The notes beneath the pieces are model-generated. The model ran no database searches, had not been told where the DNA came from, and saw nothing but the letters and a program-made list of their open reading frames with translations. Made by a program: the position numbers and the translations under genes. Source: Actinocatenispora comari (GTDB lineage: Bacteria > Actinomycetota > Actinomycetes > Mycobacteriales > Micromonosporaceae). Taken from it: a stretch of 64,000 nt of DNA. This document shows, piece after piece, positions 8,617 to 17,527 of the stretch (within the stretch, counting starts at the first letter, position 1; every line of letters starts with the position of its first letter). The stretch lies in NCBI RefSeq assembly GCF_017312725.1, contig NZ_BOPO01000023.1, forward strand, positions 59,019-123,018, written 5' to 3'.

Positions 8617-9135
8617 ATGAGGATCAGGCGGGTGCGCGGCTATCTGATCGTGTTCATGATCGGCCTGGTGATCAGCGGGCTGACGGCGTTTCCCCTGGTC
8701 AGCGAGTCGCGGTTGCTGGTGACGGTGCTGCACTGGCTGTCGGTGGACACGCTGCTGCCGGGGCCGGCGGCGTTCCTCGCCTCGGTGGCCGACGGGCTGC
8801 GCGACGCGGGCGCCCGCTACCCGTACCTCGCGTACGGGACCGACTGGCTCGCGTTCGCACACCTGGTGATCGCGGTGGCGTTCGTCGGCCCGTTGCGCGA
8901 CCCGGTCCGCAACGTGTGGGTGGTGCAGTGGGGGATGATCGCCTGCGTGGCGGTGATCCCGCTGGCGATGATCGCCGGCCCGATCCGGGACATCCCGCTG
9001 TACTGGCGTTTCGTCGACTGCTCGTTCGGCGTGGTCGGCATCGTCCCGCTGCTGCTCGCCTACCGGCACATCCGCCGGCTGGCGAGCCCGGCGACACCCG
9101 CCGACCGGTCCGCGGAGCCGGCCGTCACCGCCTGA
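8617..9135 (+). CDS. Four-helix membrane protein of unknown function
   Basis: A 172-residue protein with about four hydrophobic segments: residues ~8-30, ~82-100, ~110-130 and ~138-155. The N-terminus is MRIRRVRGYLIVFMIGLVI, and loops rich in Arg and Asp follow the positive-inside rule. I recognise no catalytic motif. Similar small unassigned membrane proteins are common in bacteria. It is divergent from the rhodanese gene, with about 80 bases between them. Confidence 0.75.
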   Translation: MRIRRVRGYLIVFMIGLVISGLTAFPLVSESRLLVTVLHWLSVDTLLPGPAAFLASVADGLRDAGARYPYLAYGTDWLAFAHLVIAVAFVGPLRDPVRNVWVVQWGMIACVAVIPLAMIAGPIRDIPLYWRFVDCSFGVVGIVPLLLAYRHIRRLASPATPADRSAEPAVTA

Positions 9136-9140
9136 CCGCG

Positions 9141-9178
9141 CCGGCGCCGCCCGCCACGAGGGGGGCGGACGGCGCCGG
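9141..9178. terminator. Stem-loop between convergent genes
   Basis: CCGGCGCCG-CCCGCC pairs with GGGCGG-CGGCGCCGG (one bulge), lying between the membrane gene and the penicillin acylase gene, which converge. Confidence 0.65.
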
Positions 9179-9186
9179 TCTCGCGG

Positions 9187-12036
9187 TCAGCGGTGCGACT
9201 GGTACTGGACCACCTGCTGGAAGGTGGGCCGGTTCTGCCAGCCGATCGTCGGGTCGGTGATGCCGCCCAGCGGGTGCTGGATGATCGAGTCGGCGCACCA
9301 CTGGTCGCCGGCGTCGCAGTCGTCGTCACCGGGGTACACCTGGTCGGCCGGCTCGGCCGCGGCCTGCCGCAGGCTGTCCAGCAGGGCGGTACGGCACCGG
9401 GCCAGGTCGCCGCCGCCGCAGAAGGTGGCGCCGAGGCCGCCGGACACCGGCTTGCCCAGTACCGCCCGCAGGTCCTTGTGCACGTAGCTCCACCAGCCGT
9501 ACTGGAACGACGAGCCCTTGTGGCCCTGCGACTCGCCGATCGAGCTGCCGCCGCCGGTGTCGCCGTTCTGGCCGCCGGACGGCGACTCGTTGATCTGCAG
9601 CGCCGTGGCCTGCGCGGCGTACAGCGTGTCACCCATCGCGGGCTGGAACTCGGCCGAGACCAGCAGCGGCCACCAGGCGTCCATGATCCGGATGGTGTCC
9701 CCGTCCACGTAGGACTTGTCGCCGGCGCTGGCGGAGACCCGGTGCGAGCCGGCCTGCTGCCAGGCCTTCAGCGCGTCCACCACCGTCGCCAGGTCCGGGT
9801 CGGTGACCGGGGCGGTCTCGATGACCTGCAACGCCAGCGGCAGCACGTCCTCGCCGCGCAGGTCGGCGTTGGCCGCGTCCTCCATCGCCTTGGTCAGCTC
9901 GGCCCGGCTCACCTTCCGGCCGCTGTCGACCAGCGCCTTGACCCGGTCGTCGAGCAGGTTCGCCCGGTGCACCGGGCCGTCGCCGGGCTGCGAGGTGCCG
10001 TAGTCGAGCGCCTGCTTGTTGTTCCAGCTGACGTAGTAGTCCTGGTTGCGCGACTGCGGATGCGCGTCGAACGCGGTGTAGGTCGCGGTGTTGTCGGACG
10101 GGTCGAAGCCGGCCCACTCGTACTGCTGCTCCGCCCGGATCGGCAGGTCGAAGTCCACATCGGACGGACGTACCGGGTTGTCGCCGGAGTTGAAGTACGC
10201 GGTGTCGGTCGAGTCGACGTAGAACCAGTTGAACGTGTAGTTCACGTCGGCCGCGGCGTGCTGGAAGTCCGACGCCGAGTGGATCGCACCGGGGTCGTTG
10301 AACTCCTGGAACCCGATGATCGAGTCCACCTCGTGCTGGTAGCTGGAGCGCAGCGAGGTGAACGCCACCGGCTTGCCGTCGACCGTCGCCCGGGACTGCA
10401 CCAGCCCGTACTTCGTCCGGTACATCACCAGCTTGTACGAGCCGGCCGCGGTCTGGTCCGCGAGCGTCGGCGACCACGCGTCGTCGCGCTCCAGCCGCTG
10501 CATCGCGGTGCACGTGCCGTGGTACAGGTACGACCGGGACGCCTTCGTCGCGGGCGACCCGTCGGCGTTGCACAGCGGTACCGCGTAGGTGTCGGTGATG
10601 TCCTGGCCGGCCGAGGTGGCGCTCCACGAGTAGTCCTGGCCGCGGCCGAGCTCGACGTAGAAGCTCAGCCCGGCGAACGCGGCGCCGCGGGCGCTGATGC
10701 CCGGCCCCTCCAGCTCCTCCAGCATCAGCAGCTGCGGGGCGTAGTAGCCGGTCTGCGGGCCGAACACGGCGACCGGGTGGCCGCCGTCGGCGTGCGCCGC
10801 CGAGACCACCAGCGCGTTGGACATGCCGCGCTTCGGCGAGTTCAGCAGGTCGGACGGCAGCACGCCGTGGTTGTACATGCCGGCGACCGAGCGGTACTTC
10901 CGCGGCGCCACGGCGGCCTTCGACACCGCCGAGGAGCCGGCGGAGCCGGTCGGGTCGTACACCAGCTGCTCGGGCGTCACCGAGCCCGGGTCGGGCATCG
11001 CCACGCTGGGCGCGTCCGCGCCGGCCCCGCCGTACGGGAACTTCTGGCCGTCGTGCAGGGTCAGCACCGCCTCCGGGTCGTTCTGCTCCCGGAACGCCTG
11101 CCACATCGCGTCACCCCGGGCCACCCCGTACTTGGCGTCGAACGCCTGCTTGGCCAGCGCGTTGGTGACCTCGTTGCCGCCGCCGGCGCCGAACAGCGCG
11201 CCGATCACCGCGGCGATCGCGACCAGGTCGGTCGGGGCGAAGTGGTCGATGCCGCCGGCGTTGGTGATCGGGTCGACGTGCCCGGTCAGGTCGTACTCGC
11301 CGGGGAACGTGCGGGACGAGTACGCCTTGTCGATGTAGGCGTTGACCCCGTCGACGTAGTTGGTCACGTCCTGGTACGCCTGCGCACCGCGGGCACCGGA
11401 GTTCGCCACCCGGTCGACCTGGTCCTGCAGGTCCTGTTCGGTGTACGGGGCCTGCCGCCAGAACTGCTGCTCCAGCGCCCGGTTGCCCGGCGCCCCGCCG
11501 GCGAAGCCGGTCAGCTCGCCCCGGCCGACGTGCCGGAACAGGTCCATCAGCCACAGCCGGTCCTGCGCCGCGGCGTAGCCCGCGCCGTACTCGGTGCCGG
11601 CGCGGGTGGTGCCGTAGACATGCGGTACGCCGGTGGCCTTGTCCCGCACGATGGTCACGTCGTCGCGCGGTTGGATGCTGCTCGCCACCTGGTCGGCCGG
11701 TACGCCCAGGGACGAGTCGTTGAAGTAGCTGCCGAGCTTGTCGTCGGTCAGCTGCTGGTAGCCGTTCACCAGGTCGGCGTACTTGCCGAGCTGGTCGTCG
11801 GTGTGCTTGGGCCGGGTGCCCAGGGTGCGGTTGAGCAGGATCTGTGCCAGCGTGGCGTTGCCGTTCTCGCCGGGCGGCAGGATGTCGTTGCAGTGCCCCT
11901 GGCAGTAGTCGGTGACGGAGTCGGCGGGCGAGTCGGCACCGGCGCTGGCCGGGCCGGCCACCAGCAGCGCGGCCAGGCAGCCCAGCGCACCGACCAGGGA
12001 CACCGTTCTGCGGGTCGACGGGCGGATTCGAATCAT
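9187..12036 (-). CDS. Secreted penicillin acylase-family Ntn hydrolase
   Basis: A 949-residue precursor of the penicillin G acylase/cephalosporin acylase/AHL acylase family. A Sec-type signal peptide covers residues 1-32 (RRTVSLVGALGCLAALLVAG). The alpha-chain region contains DVTIVRDKATGVPHVYG and YGAGYAAAQDRLWLMDL. The nucleophile is Ser406 in KRGMSNALVV, where autoproteolysis would create the new N-terminal serine of the beta chain. It cleaves amide bonds of acylated substrates outside the cell. Whether these are acyl-homoserine lactones, beta-lactams or lipopeptides cannot be read from the sequence. The start is supported by GGAGGGG 8 bases upstream. Monocistronic. Confidence 0.9.
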   Translation of the reverse strand: MIRIRPSTRRTVSLVGALGCLAALLVAGPASAGADSPADSVTDYCQGHCNDILPPGENGNATLAQILLNRTLGTRPKHTDDQLGKYADLVNGYQQLTDDKLGSYFNDSSLGVPADQVASSIQPRDDVTIVRDKATGVPHVYGTTRAGTEYGAGYAAAQDRLWLMDLFRHVGRGELTGFAGGAPGNRALEQQFWRQAPYTEQDLQDQVDRVANSGARGAQAYQDVTNYVDGVNAYIDKAYSSRTFPGEYDLTGHVDPITNAGGIDHFAPTDLVAIAAVIGALFGAGGGNEVTNALAKQAFDAKYGVARGDAMWQAFREQNDPEAVLTLHDGQKFPYGGAGADAPSVAMPDPGSVTPEQLVYDPTGSAGSSAVSKAAVAPRKYRSVAGMYNHGVLPSDLLNSPKRGMSNALVVSAAHADGGHPVAVFGPQTGYYAPQLLMLEELEGPGISARGAAFAGLSFYVELGRGQDYSWSATSAGQDITDTYAVPLCNADGSPATKASRSYLYHGTCTAMQRLERDDAWSPTLADQTAAGSYKLVMYRTKYGLVQSRATVDGKPVAFTSLRSSYQHEVDSIIGFQEFNDPGAIHSASDFQHAAADVNYTFNWFYVDSTDTAYFNSGDNPVRPSDVDFDLPIRAEQQYEWAGFDPSDNTATYTAFDAHPQSRNQDYYVSWNNKQALDYGTSQPGDGPVHRANLLDDRVKALVDSGRKVSRAELTKAMEDAANADLRGEDVLPLALQVIETAPVTDPDLATVVDALKAWQQAGSHRVSASAGDKSYVDGDTIRIMDAWWPLLVSAEFQPAMGDTLYAAQATALQINESPSGGQNGDTGGGSSIGESQGHKGSSFQYGWWSYVHKDLRAVLGKPVSGGLGATFCGGGDLARCRTALLDSLRQAAAEPADQVYPGDDDCDAGDQWCADSIIQHPLGGITDPTIGWQNRPTFQQVVQYQSHR

Positions 12037-12188
12037 GCGCGATCCCCTCCACGGGTCATCGGCAGGTCGCGAGATTTTCTCGTGTTTGATGATCGCGCCG
12101 CGACACAGGACAGACAAGTCCCTGATGCCGGATTTTTTACTTGGCAGTAACCGGCAACCCGATCGCCGACCGGGCCGGCCGGTCCTGC

Positions 12189-12971
12189 TCAGCCGATCTC
12201 GTCGACCAGGTCGGCGATCGAGTCCACCACCCGCGACGGTCGGTACGGGAACCGGTCGATCTCGTCGCGCTGGGTGATGCCGGTCAGTACCAGCACCGTC
12301 TCCAGCCCGGCCTCCATCCCGCACAGCACGTCGGTGTCCATCCGGTCGCCGATCATCACCGTGGACTCCGAGTGCGCCTGCACGGTGTTCAGCGCCGAGC
12401 GCATCATCATCGGGTTCGGCTTGCCCACGAAGTACGGCTCGACCCCGGTCGCCTTCGAGATCAGCGCCGCCACCGACCCGGTCGCCGGCAGTACCCCCTG
12501 CCCGGACGGGCCGGTCGGATCGGGGTTGGTGGCGAGGAACCGGGCCCCGTCGGCGACCAGCCGAATCGCCCGGGTGATCGCCTCGAAGCTGTACGTGCGG
12601 GTCTCCCCCAGGATCACGTAGTCCGGGTCGTGGTCGCTGAGCACGTACCCGATCTCGTACAGCGCGGTGGTCAGCCCGGCCTCGCCGATCACGTACGCCG
12701 AGCCGCCCGGGCGCTGGTCGTTCAGGAACTGCGCGGTGGCCAGGGCCGAGGTGAAGATCGCCTGCTCGGGTACCGAGATGCCCATCCGGTCCAGCCGGGC
12801 CTGCAGGTCGCGGGGCGTCTGCATCGAGTTGTTGGTGAGCACCAGGTAGCGCTTCCCGGAGTCGCGCAGCCGCTTGACGAACTCCTGCGCGCCGGGCACC
12901 GGGGAGCCCTCGTGGATGAGCACCCCGTCCATGTCGGTCAGCCAGCACTCGGTGGGCCTGCGTGTGGTCAT
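12189..12971 (-). CDS. HAD-IIA sugar-phosphate phosphatase, NagD-like
   Basis: A 260-residue NagD/pNPPase-type HAD hydrolase. Motif I is WLTDMDGVL with the Asp nucleophile and the acid/base Asp. Motif II lies in VLTNNS, the Lys of motif III in VGKPNPMMM, and motif IV is [10 protein letters not shown]. The cap is inserted between motifs II and III, as in class IIA. It would dephosphorylate nucleotides or sugar phosphates. ATG 12971 starts just before the family's first strand; the longer open frame upstream has no homology and is not used. Confidence 0.9.
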   Translation of the reverse strand: MTTRRPTECWLTDMDGVLIHEGSPVPGAQEFVKRLRDSGKRYLVLTNNSMQTPRDLQARLDRMGISVPEQAIFTSALATAQFLNDQRPGGSAYVIGEAGLTTALYEIGYVLSDHDPDYVILGETRTYSFEAITRAIRLVADGARFLATNPDPTGPSGQGVLPATGSVAALISKATGVEPYFVGKPNPMMMRSALNTVQAHSESTVMIGDRMDTDVLCGMEAGLETVLVLTGITQRDEIDRFPYRPSRVVDSIADLVDEIG

Positions 12972-13099
12972 ACCCCATCCTGGCCGATCGGAGCGGGCAC
13001 GCGGGTGCCGACGCGAGGAAGATCGGCCGGCGGATCCGGCCGGTACCGCGTGTGCGACCATGACCCGCGACGATCATCGGGGCACCGAGGAGGGCACAC

Positions 13100-13315
13100 G
13101 TGACGGCAGCGAACGAGGCCGAACTGATCCAGCGGATGTGGTTCGGCACCGTCGAGGAGGCCATCGAGGCGGTCAACGCCGCCGCCACCCTCGGCTTCGG
13201 CGTCACCCTGCACAACGAGTCGGTGCCGGACGAGGACGAGGGCACCACCGCCGAGCAGTGGATCGTCGCCCTCTACTCCGAGGCGCCCCTCGCCACCCCC
13301 GACCCCACCGAGTAA
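13100..13315 (+). CDS. Small acidic conserved-type hypothetical protein
   Basis: A 71-residue acidic protein beginning with GTG 13100 behind the strong site GAGGAGGG. The N-terminal two thirds read as an alpha/beta unit (EEAIEAVNAAATLGFGVTLHNES), and the end is an acidic Pro/Glu tail. The function is not recognised. It ends just before a perfect stem-loop. Confidence 0.7.
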   Translation: MTAANEAELIQRMWFGTVEEAIEAVNAAATLGFGVTLHNESVPDEDEGTTAEQWIVALYSEAPLATPDPTE

Positions 13316-13338
13316 CCCGGGCGCCGTGCGCGCCCGGG
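13316..13338. terminator. 9-bp stem-loop between convergent genes
   Basis: CCCGGGCGC, a CGTGC loop and GCGCCCGGG lie between the small plus-strand gene and the amidohydrolase gene. Confidence 0.65.
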
Positions 13339-13348
13339 CGCTACCCGG

Positions 13349-14572
13349 TCAGGCGAGTTCGTCGTAGTGCGGGTTGGCGGTGACGCCGACGCCGCGGTGG
13401 TCGTCCCAGTGGTACACGTCGCGGCCGGCGACGAACACCCGCAGCGCGCGGCTGGTGACATCCAGCGGGTCGCCGGACCACAGCACGACGTCCGCGTCGC
13501 GGCCGACGGCGAGGGTGCCGACCCGCTCGTCCAGGCCGAGCATCCGCGCCGGGTTGACCGTGATCGAGCGCAGCGCGGTCCCGCGGTCCAGGCCCTCCTT
13601 CACCGACAGCGCGGCCTGGTAGACCAGGAAGTCGATCGGTACCACCGGGTGGTCGGTGATGATCGCGATCTCGACGCCGGCCCGGTCCAGGATGCCGGGG
13701 TTGCGCAGCGAACGCTGCGCCACCTCGACCTTCGACCGGTTGGTGAACAGCGGGCCGATCATCACCGGGATCTGCTTGTCCGCCAACAGATCCGCCAGCA
13801 GGTGCGCCTCGGTACCGTGGTTGACCACCAGCCGGTAGCCGAACTGTTCGGACAGCCGCACCGCGGTCGCGATGTCGTCGGCCCGGTGGGTGTGCTGGCA
13901 CCACGGGATCTCGCCGGACAGCACCCGGGCGAGCGTCTCGTAGGTGGCGTCCCGGTCGAACGGCTTGCCCTCGTCGGCGGCGTGCGCGCGGGCCGCCACG
14001 TAGTCCTGGGTGTGCAGGAACGCGTCCCGGATCACCGCGGCCACGCCGAGCCGGGTGGACGGCAGCTTCTTCTGCTCGCCGTACACCCGCTTCGGGTTCT
14101 CGCCCAGCGCGCTCTTCACGCTGGCCGGGTCGCGCACCACCATCTCGTCGACGGTGCGGCCCCAGGTCTTGATCGCGGCGGTCTGGCCGCCGATCGGGTT
14201 GCCGGAACCGGGCTTGACCACCACCGTGGTGATGCCGCCGGCCAGCGCGTCGGCGAGGCCAAGGTCGGCCGGGTTGATGCCGTCCAGCGCGCGCAGCCGG
14301 GCGCCGTTGGGGTCGGTCATCTCGTTGTAGTCGCGGCCCTCCCAGCCGATGCCCTCCTCCCCGATGCCCGCGTGCACGTGCCCGTCGACGAACCCGGGCA
14401 GCACCCACTGGCCGGTCGCGTCCACGGTCCGGGCCCCGGCCGGTACGGTCACCTCGCCGGCCGGCCCGACCGCGCTGACGCGGCCGTCCTCGACGAGCAC
14501 CACGCCGTCGTCGATCGGGTCGGCCCCGACCGGTACGACCCGGCCACCGGTGATCGCCAGCTGTTCCGCCAT
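13349..14572 (-). CDS. Imidazolonepropionase-like metal-dependent amidohydrolase
   Basis: A 407-residue protein of the amidohydrolase superfamily. The small beta-sandwich domain is formed by both ends. The metal-binding HxH motif lies in LPGFVDGHVHAG near residue 66, with later metal or catalytic residues in the QHTHRADD, NHGTEAH and TDHPV segments. ITVNPARMLGLDERVGTLAVGRDADVV is the usual C-terminal signature of this superfamily. It probably hydrolyses a cyclic amide or a dipeptide; the substrate is unknown. ATG 14572 begins the conserved region and is used instead of the much longer upstream open frame, which overlaps the divergent HAD gene. Confidence 0.88.
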   Translation of the reverse strand: MAEQLAITGGRVVPVGADPIDDGVVLVEDGRVSAVGPAGEVTVPAGARTVDATGQWVLPGFVDGHVHAGIGEEGIGWEGRDYNEMTDPNGARLRALDGINPADLGLADALAGGITTVVVKPGSGNPIGGQTAAIKTWGRTVDEMVVRDPASVKSALGENPKRVYGEQKKLPSTRLGVAAVIRDAFLHTQDYVAARAHAADEGKPFDRDATYETLARVLSGEIPWCQHTHRADDIATAVRLSEQFGYRLVVNHGTEAHLLADLLADKQIPVMIGPLFTNRSKVEVAQRSLRNPGILDRAGVEIAIITDHPVVPIDFLVYQAALSVKEGLDRGTALRSITVNPARMLGLDERVGTLAVGRDADVVLWSGDPLDVTSRALRVFVAGRDVYHWDDHRGVGVTANPHYDELA

Positions 14573-14655
14573 GAAGTTCTCCCTTCGCCGTCCCCCAGCT
14601 TGCCGCACGCCACGTCCGCCGCCGGCGCGGGCCGGCGGATGGCAGGCTGGAGGAC

Positions 14656-15318
14656 ATGAGTAGCAGGCGTGGCGTGATCTTCGACCTGGACGGCGTCCTG
14701 GTCGACTCCGAGCAGTGGTGGGACGAGATCCGGCGCGGCGTGGTCGCCGAGTACGGCGGCCGCTGGACCGACCAGGCGACCACCGCAATGCTCGGCATGT
14801 CCACCCCGGAGTGGGCCCGCTACCTGGTCGACACGCTCGGCGTCCGGCTGGCACCGGAGCGGGCGGCCGGCACGGTGATCGACCGGATGGCCGACCGGTA
14901 CGCGGCCGGGCCGCCGCTGCTGCCGCACGCCGTCGAGGCGGTCCGGGAGGCGGCGCGGCGGGCGCCGGTCGCGATCGCCACCTCCTCGCCGCCCCGGATC
15001 AGCGACGCGTTCCTGTCCGGTACCGCGCTGACCGGCACCGTGCGCGCCGCGGTGTCCTCCGAGCAGGCCGGCGCCGGCAAGCCGGACCCGGCCGTGTACC
15101 TCGTCGCCGCGACCCGCATCGACGTACCGGCGGCCGACTGCGTCGCGATCGAGGACTCCAGCAACGGGCTGCGCGCGGCGCTCGCCGCCGGGATGACGGT
15201 CGTCGCCGCGCCCAACCCGCACTTCCCGCCGGATCCCGACGTGCTGGCCCGCGCCCCGTACCGGATCGACTCGCTCACCGAGCTGGCGCCCACGCTGGAG
15301 CGGATCTGGCCCGCCTGA
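14656..15318 (+). CDS. HAD-IA phosphatase, beta-phosphoglucomutase-like
   Basis: A 220-residue HAD hydrolase with an alpha-helical cap. Motif I is VIFDLDGVLVDSE, motif II lies in IATSS, the Lys of motif III in GKPDPAVYLVAA, and motif IV is CVAIEDSSNGLRAA. The enzyme would remove phosphate from, or isomerise, a small phosphorylated metabolite. It is divergent from the amidohydrolase, with 83 bases between them. Confidence 0.9.
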   Translation: MSSRRGVIFDLDGVLVDSEQWWDEIRRGVVAEYGGRWTDQATTAMLGMSTPEWARYLVDTLGVRLAPERAAGTVIDRMADRYAAGPPLLPHAVEAVREAARRAPVAIATSSPPRISDAFLSGTALTGTVRAAVSSEQAGAGKPDPAVYLVAATRIDVPAADCVAIEDSSNGLRAALAAGMTVVAAPNPHFPPDPDVLARAPYRIDSLTELAPTLERIWPA

Positions 15319-15343
15319 ACCGATCGGCCGACGGCTCGGCCAG

Positions 15344-15359
15344 CCACCGGAGCCGGTGG
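15344..15359. terminator. Short stem-loop between convergent genes
   Basis: CCACCGG, an AG loop and CCGGTGG lie between the HAD gene and the Tat-exported gene. The stem is short and the two-base loop is tight, so this is a weak candidate. Confidence 0.35.
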
Positions 15360-15394
15360 GCGCCGCGCGGTTGCGGTCCCGGGTCGACGCGCCG

Positions 15395-16507
15395 TCAGGG
15401 CACGAGGCGGTCCAGGTAGCAGACCGTGGCGATCTTGTGCGAGTCGGTGGCCGAGATGGTCTCGGCGAAGCCGAACGCCAGCCGCGGCGCGCCGTCGGGG
15501 CCGAGCTGGATCGCCATGCCCTCCGGCTCGCGGAACCGCATGTCGTTCGCCACGGTCATCAGCTGCCGGCCCTCCACCACGCCGTCGGTCCAGCGCACCC
15601 GGGTGACCACGGTGTTGCCGGTCGGCGACACCGATCCGGTGTGGCCGAACGCGTTGCCCTCGATCAGGTACAGGTAGCGGCCGTAGGTCGCGTACCCCTG
15701 GAAGTCGGTGGCCAGCACGTCCGGCTGGGCGACCTCGGCGATCGGCTTCACCACCCCGGCGCGCAGCTGCGGCAGCAGGTAGAGCGCGTACCGGAAGTGC
15801 CCGTCGACGCGGTGCCGCATGGTCAGCGTGCCGTGCACCGGGTCGGTCGCCGCGGTGGTGCGGTCCGCGCCGGGCACCGGGGCGTACTGGCGCAGGCTGG
15901 GCGAGTCGGGGGTGAGGATCGCACCGTCGACGAACGGGAACCGGCCGAGCACGCTGCCCCAGCCGTGCACGCCGTCGTCGGCGATCGCCTTCGTCTCGGT
16001 CCACAGGTACGCGCCGTGCGGCGACGGCTCGACGCCGATCTGCACGCCGTGCCCGAACCCGGTGAGGAACATGTGGCCGAGCACCGTACCGGTGCGGTCC
16101 AGCCGGGTCAGGCACAGATCGCCGTGCAGGTCGCGGGTGGCGCCGGCAACTGGAGCGGCCTCCCCCGGCAGTTGCTGCCCGCCCTGCATCAGCTGCACGG
16201 TGTACAGCTCGTCGTGGGTGTCGTCGAACGCCAGCGCCTGCAGCACGGTGTTGTTGTACAGCGGCCTGTCGCGCCACAGCACGTGCCCGGGTGCGTCCAG
16301 GGCGAACCGCGGCGATCGCGGCAGCGCCGGCCCACCCGCCGCGGACGCGGCGCCGGTCGCGCCGTCGCCGGCGTTCGCGGTACCGGTGAGCAGGGCGCCG
16401 AACCCGGCGCCGAGGGCCACACCACCGGCGGCCAGCAGCCCACGCCGGCTGATCTGTCGGCTGTTTCGTCGGCTGGGCTGCCGATGCCCGGCAGGAGTCT
16501 CGACCAC
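15395..16507 (-). CDS. Tat-exported TagC-like beta-propeller protein
   Basis: A 370-residue protein with a twin-arginine signal (SRRGLLAAGGVALGAG, then ANA before the predicted cut). The mature part matches the pattern of proteins annotated as teichoic acid biosynthesis protein C: YNNTVLQALAFDDTHDELYTVQ, FLTGFGHGVQIGVEP, LWTETKA and FQGYATYGRYLYLIEG. These belong to the P68-RBP/TagC-like beta-propeller group. The true function is unknown; a role as an extracellular carbohydrate-binding or phage-tail-like propeller is possible. The start is GTG 16507 behind GGAGGGGAGG. No teichoic acid genes are adjacent. Confidence 0.75.
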   Translation of the reverse strand: MVETPAGHRQPSRRNSRQISRRGLLAAGGVALGAGFGALLTGTANAGDGATGAASAAGGPALPRSPRFALDAPGHVLWRDRPLYNNTVLQALAFDDTHDELYTVQLMQGGQQLPGEAAPVAGATRDLHGDLCLTRLDRTGTVLGHMFLTGFGHGVQIGVEPSPHGAYLWTETKAIADDGVHGWGSVLGRFPFVDGAILTPDSPSLRQYAPVPGADRTTAATDPVHGTLTMRHRVDGHFRYALYLLPQLRAGVVKPIAEVAQPDVLATDFQGYATYGRYLYLIEGNAFGHTGSVSPTGNTVVTRVRWTDGVVEGRQLMTVANDMRFREPEGMAIQLGPDGAPRLAFGFAETISATDSHKIATVCYLDRLVP

Positions 16508-16769
16508 GCCTGACCTCCCCTCCACCTGCCGCGTCCGATACGCGGCAGGCACAGCATGACCGGGACACGAACGGAAATCAACGGTAGGTCGACGTCAATC
16601 TCGCAAACATTCGCGTGAAGTTCGCATCGAACATCTCGGCACGATCGACGCCCGCGACCGTACGGCATGGCGGCGGCACGGTACGGCGTGATGCCGGCGC
16701 CGTGACCGACGGTGTGGGACGCGCATGGCACCATCACGGTCTCGACTCACCGGCGAGAGAGGCGGCCCC

Positions 16770-17519
16770 GTGCACGGCTCGACGATCAGCGAGGTCTGGC
16801 ATCAGGTCATCGGCACCCAGCCGACGGCGCCGTTGGCGTTGGTGCTGGTCACCGGCGTCCTGACGCTGCTCGTCGTCGCGTACGGTCCGGTCTGGCGGGT
16901 GGCACGCAACGCGATCACCATCGCGCACGAGGGCGGTCACGCCCTGGTCGCGCTGCTGTCCGGCCGCCGGCTGACCGGCATCCGGCTGCACTCCGACACC
17001 TCCGGCGTCACCGTGTCGGTGGGCAAACCGACCGGCCCCGGGATGGTGTTCACCGGTCTCGCCGGCTACATCGCGCCGTCGCTGCTCGGCCTGGGCGCCG
17101 CGGCGATGGTCACCGCGAACCGGCTGACCGCACTGCTGTGGCTGACCCTGGTGCTGCTGCTCGCGATGCTCATCATGATCCGCAACGCGTACGGGGTGCT
17201 CACCGTGGTGGTCACCGGCGTCGTGCTGTTCGTCATCTCCTGGTTCACCTCGCCGACGGTGCAGGCCGCCGCCGCGTACCTGATCACCTGGTTCCTGCTG
17301 CTCGGTGGGCTGCGGCCGATCTTCGAGCTGCAGACCAAGCGGTCCCGCCGGCAGGCACCCAGCTCCGACGCCGACCAGCTGCACCGGCTCACCGGCGTAC
17401 CGGGCATCGTCTGGGTCGTGGTGTTCTTCCTGGTCGCCGCGGGTTGCCTGGTCGTCGGCGGCTACTGGCTCGTCCCCGAACTCCCCTCCATCGCCGCCGG
17501 CTTCGGCGCCGCCGGCTGA
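16770..17519 (+). CDS. M50-type membrane metalloprotease-like protein
   Basis: A protein of about 249 residues with six or more hydrophobic segments. The zinc motif HExxH appears as IAHEGGHALVAL in the second segment, typical of site-2-protease/M50B-like proteins. The expected second metal ligand (NxxPxxxLDG) is not seen. LLGGLRPIFEL occupies a comparable place, with Glu as a possible ligand. This matches the M50B-like subgroup of actinobacteria, whose substrates are unknown. GTG 16770 has GAGAGAGG upstream; an ATG at 16725 is an alternative. Confidence 0.72.
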   Translation: MHGSTISEVWHQVIGTQPTAPLALVLVTGVLTLLVVAYGPVWRVARNAITIAHEGGHALVALLSGRRLTGIRLHSDTSGVTVSVGKPTGPGMVFTGLAGYIAPSLLGLGAAAMVTANRLTALLWLTLVLLLAMLIMIRNAYGVLTVVVTGVVLFVISWFTSPTVQAAAAYLITWFLLLGGLRPIFELQTKRSRRQAPSSDADQLHRLTGVPGIVWVVVFFLVAAGCLVVGGYWLVPELPSIAAGFGAAG

Positions 17520-17527
17520 CCGGTGGG

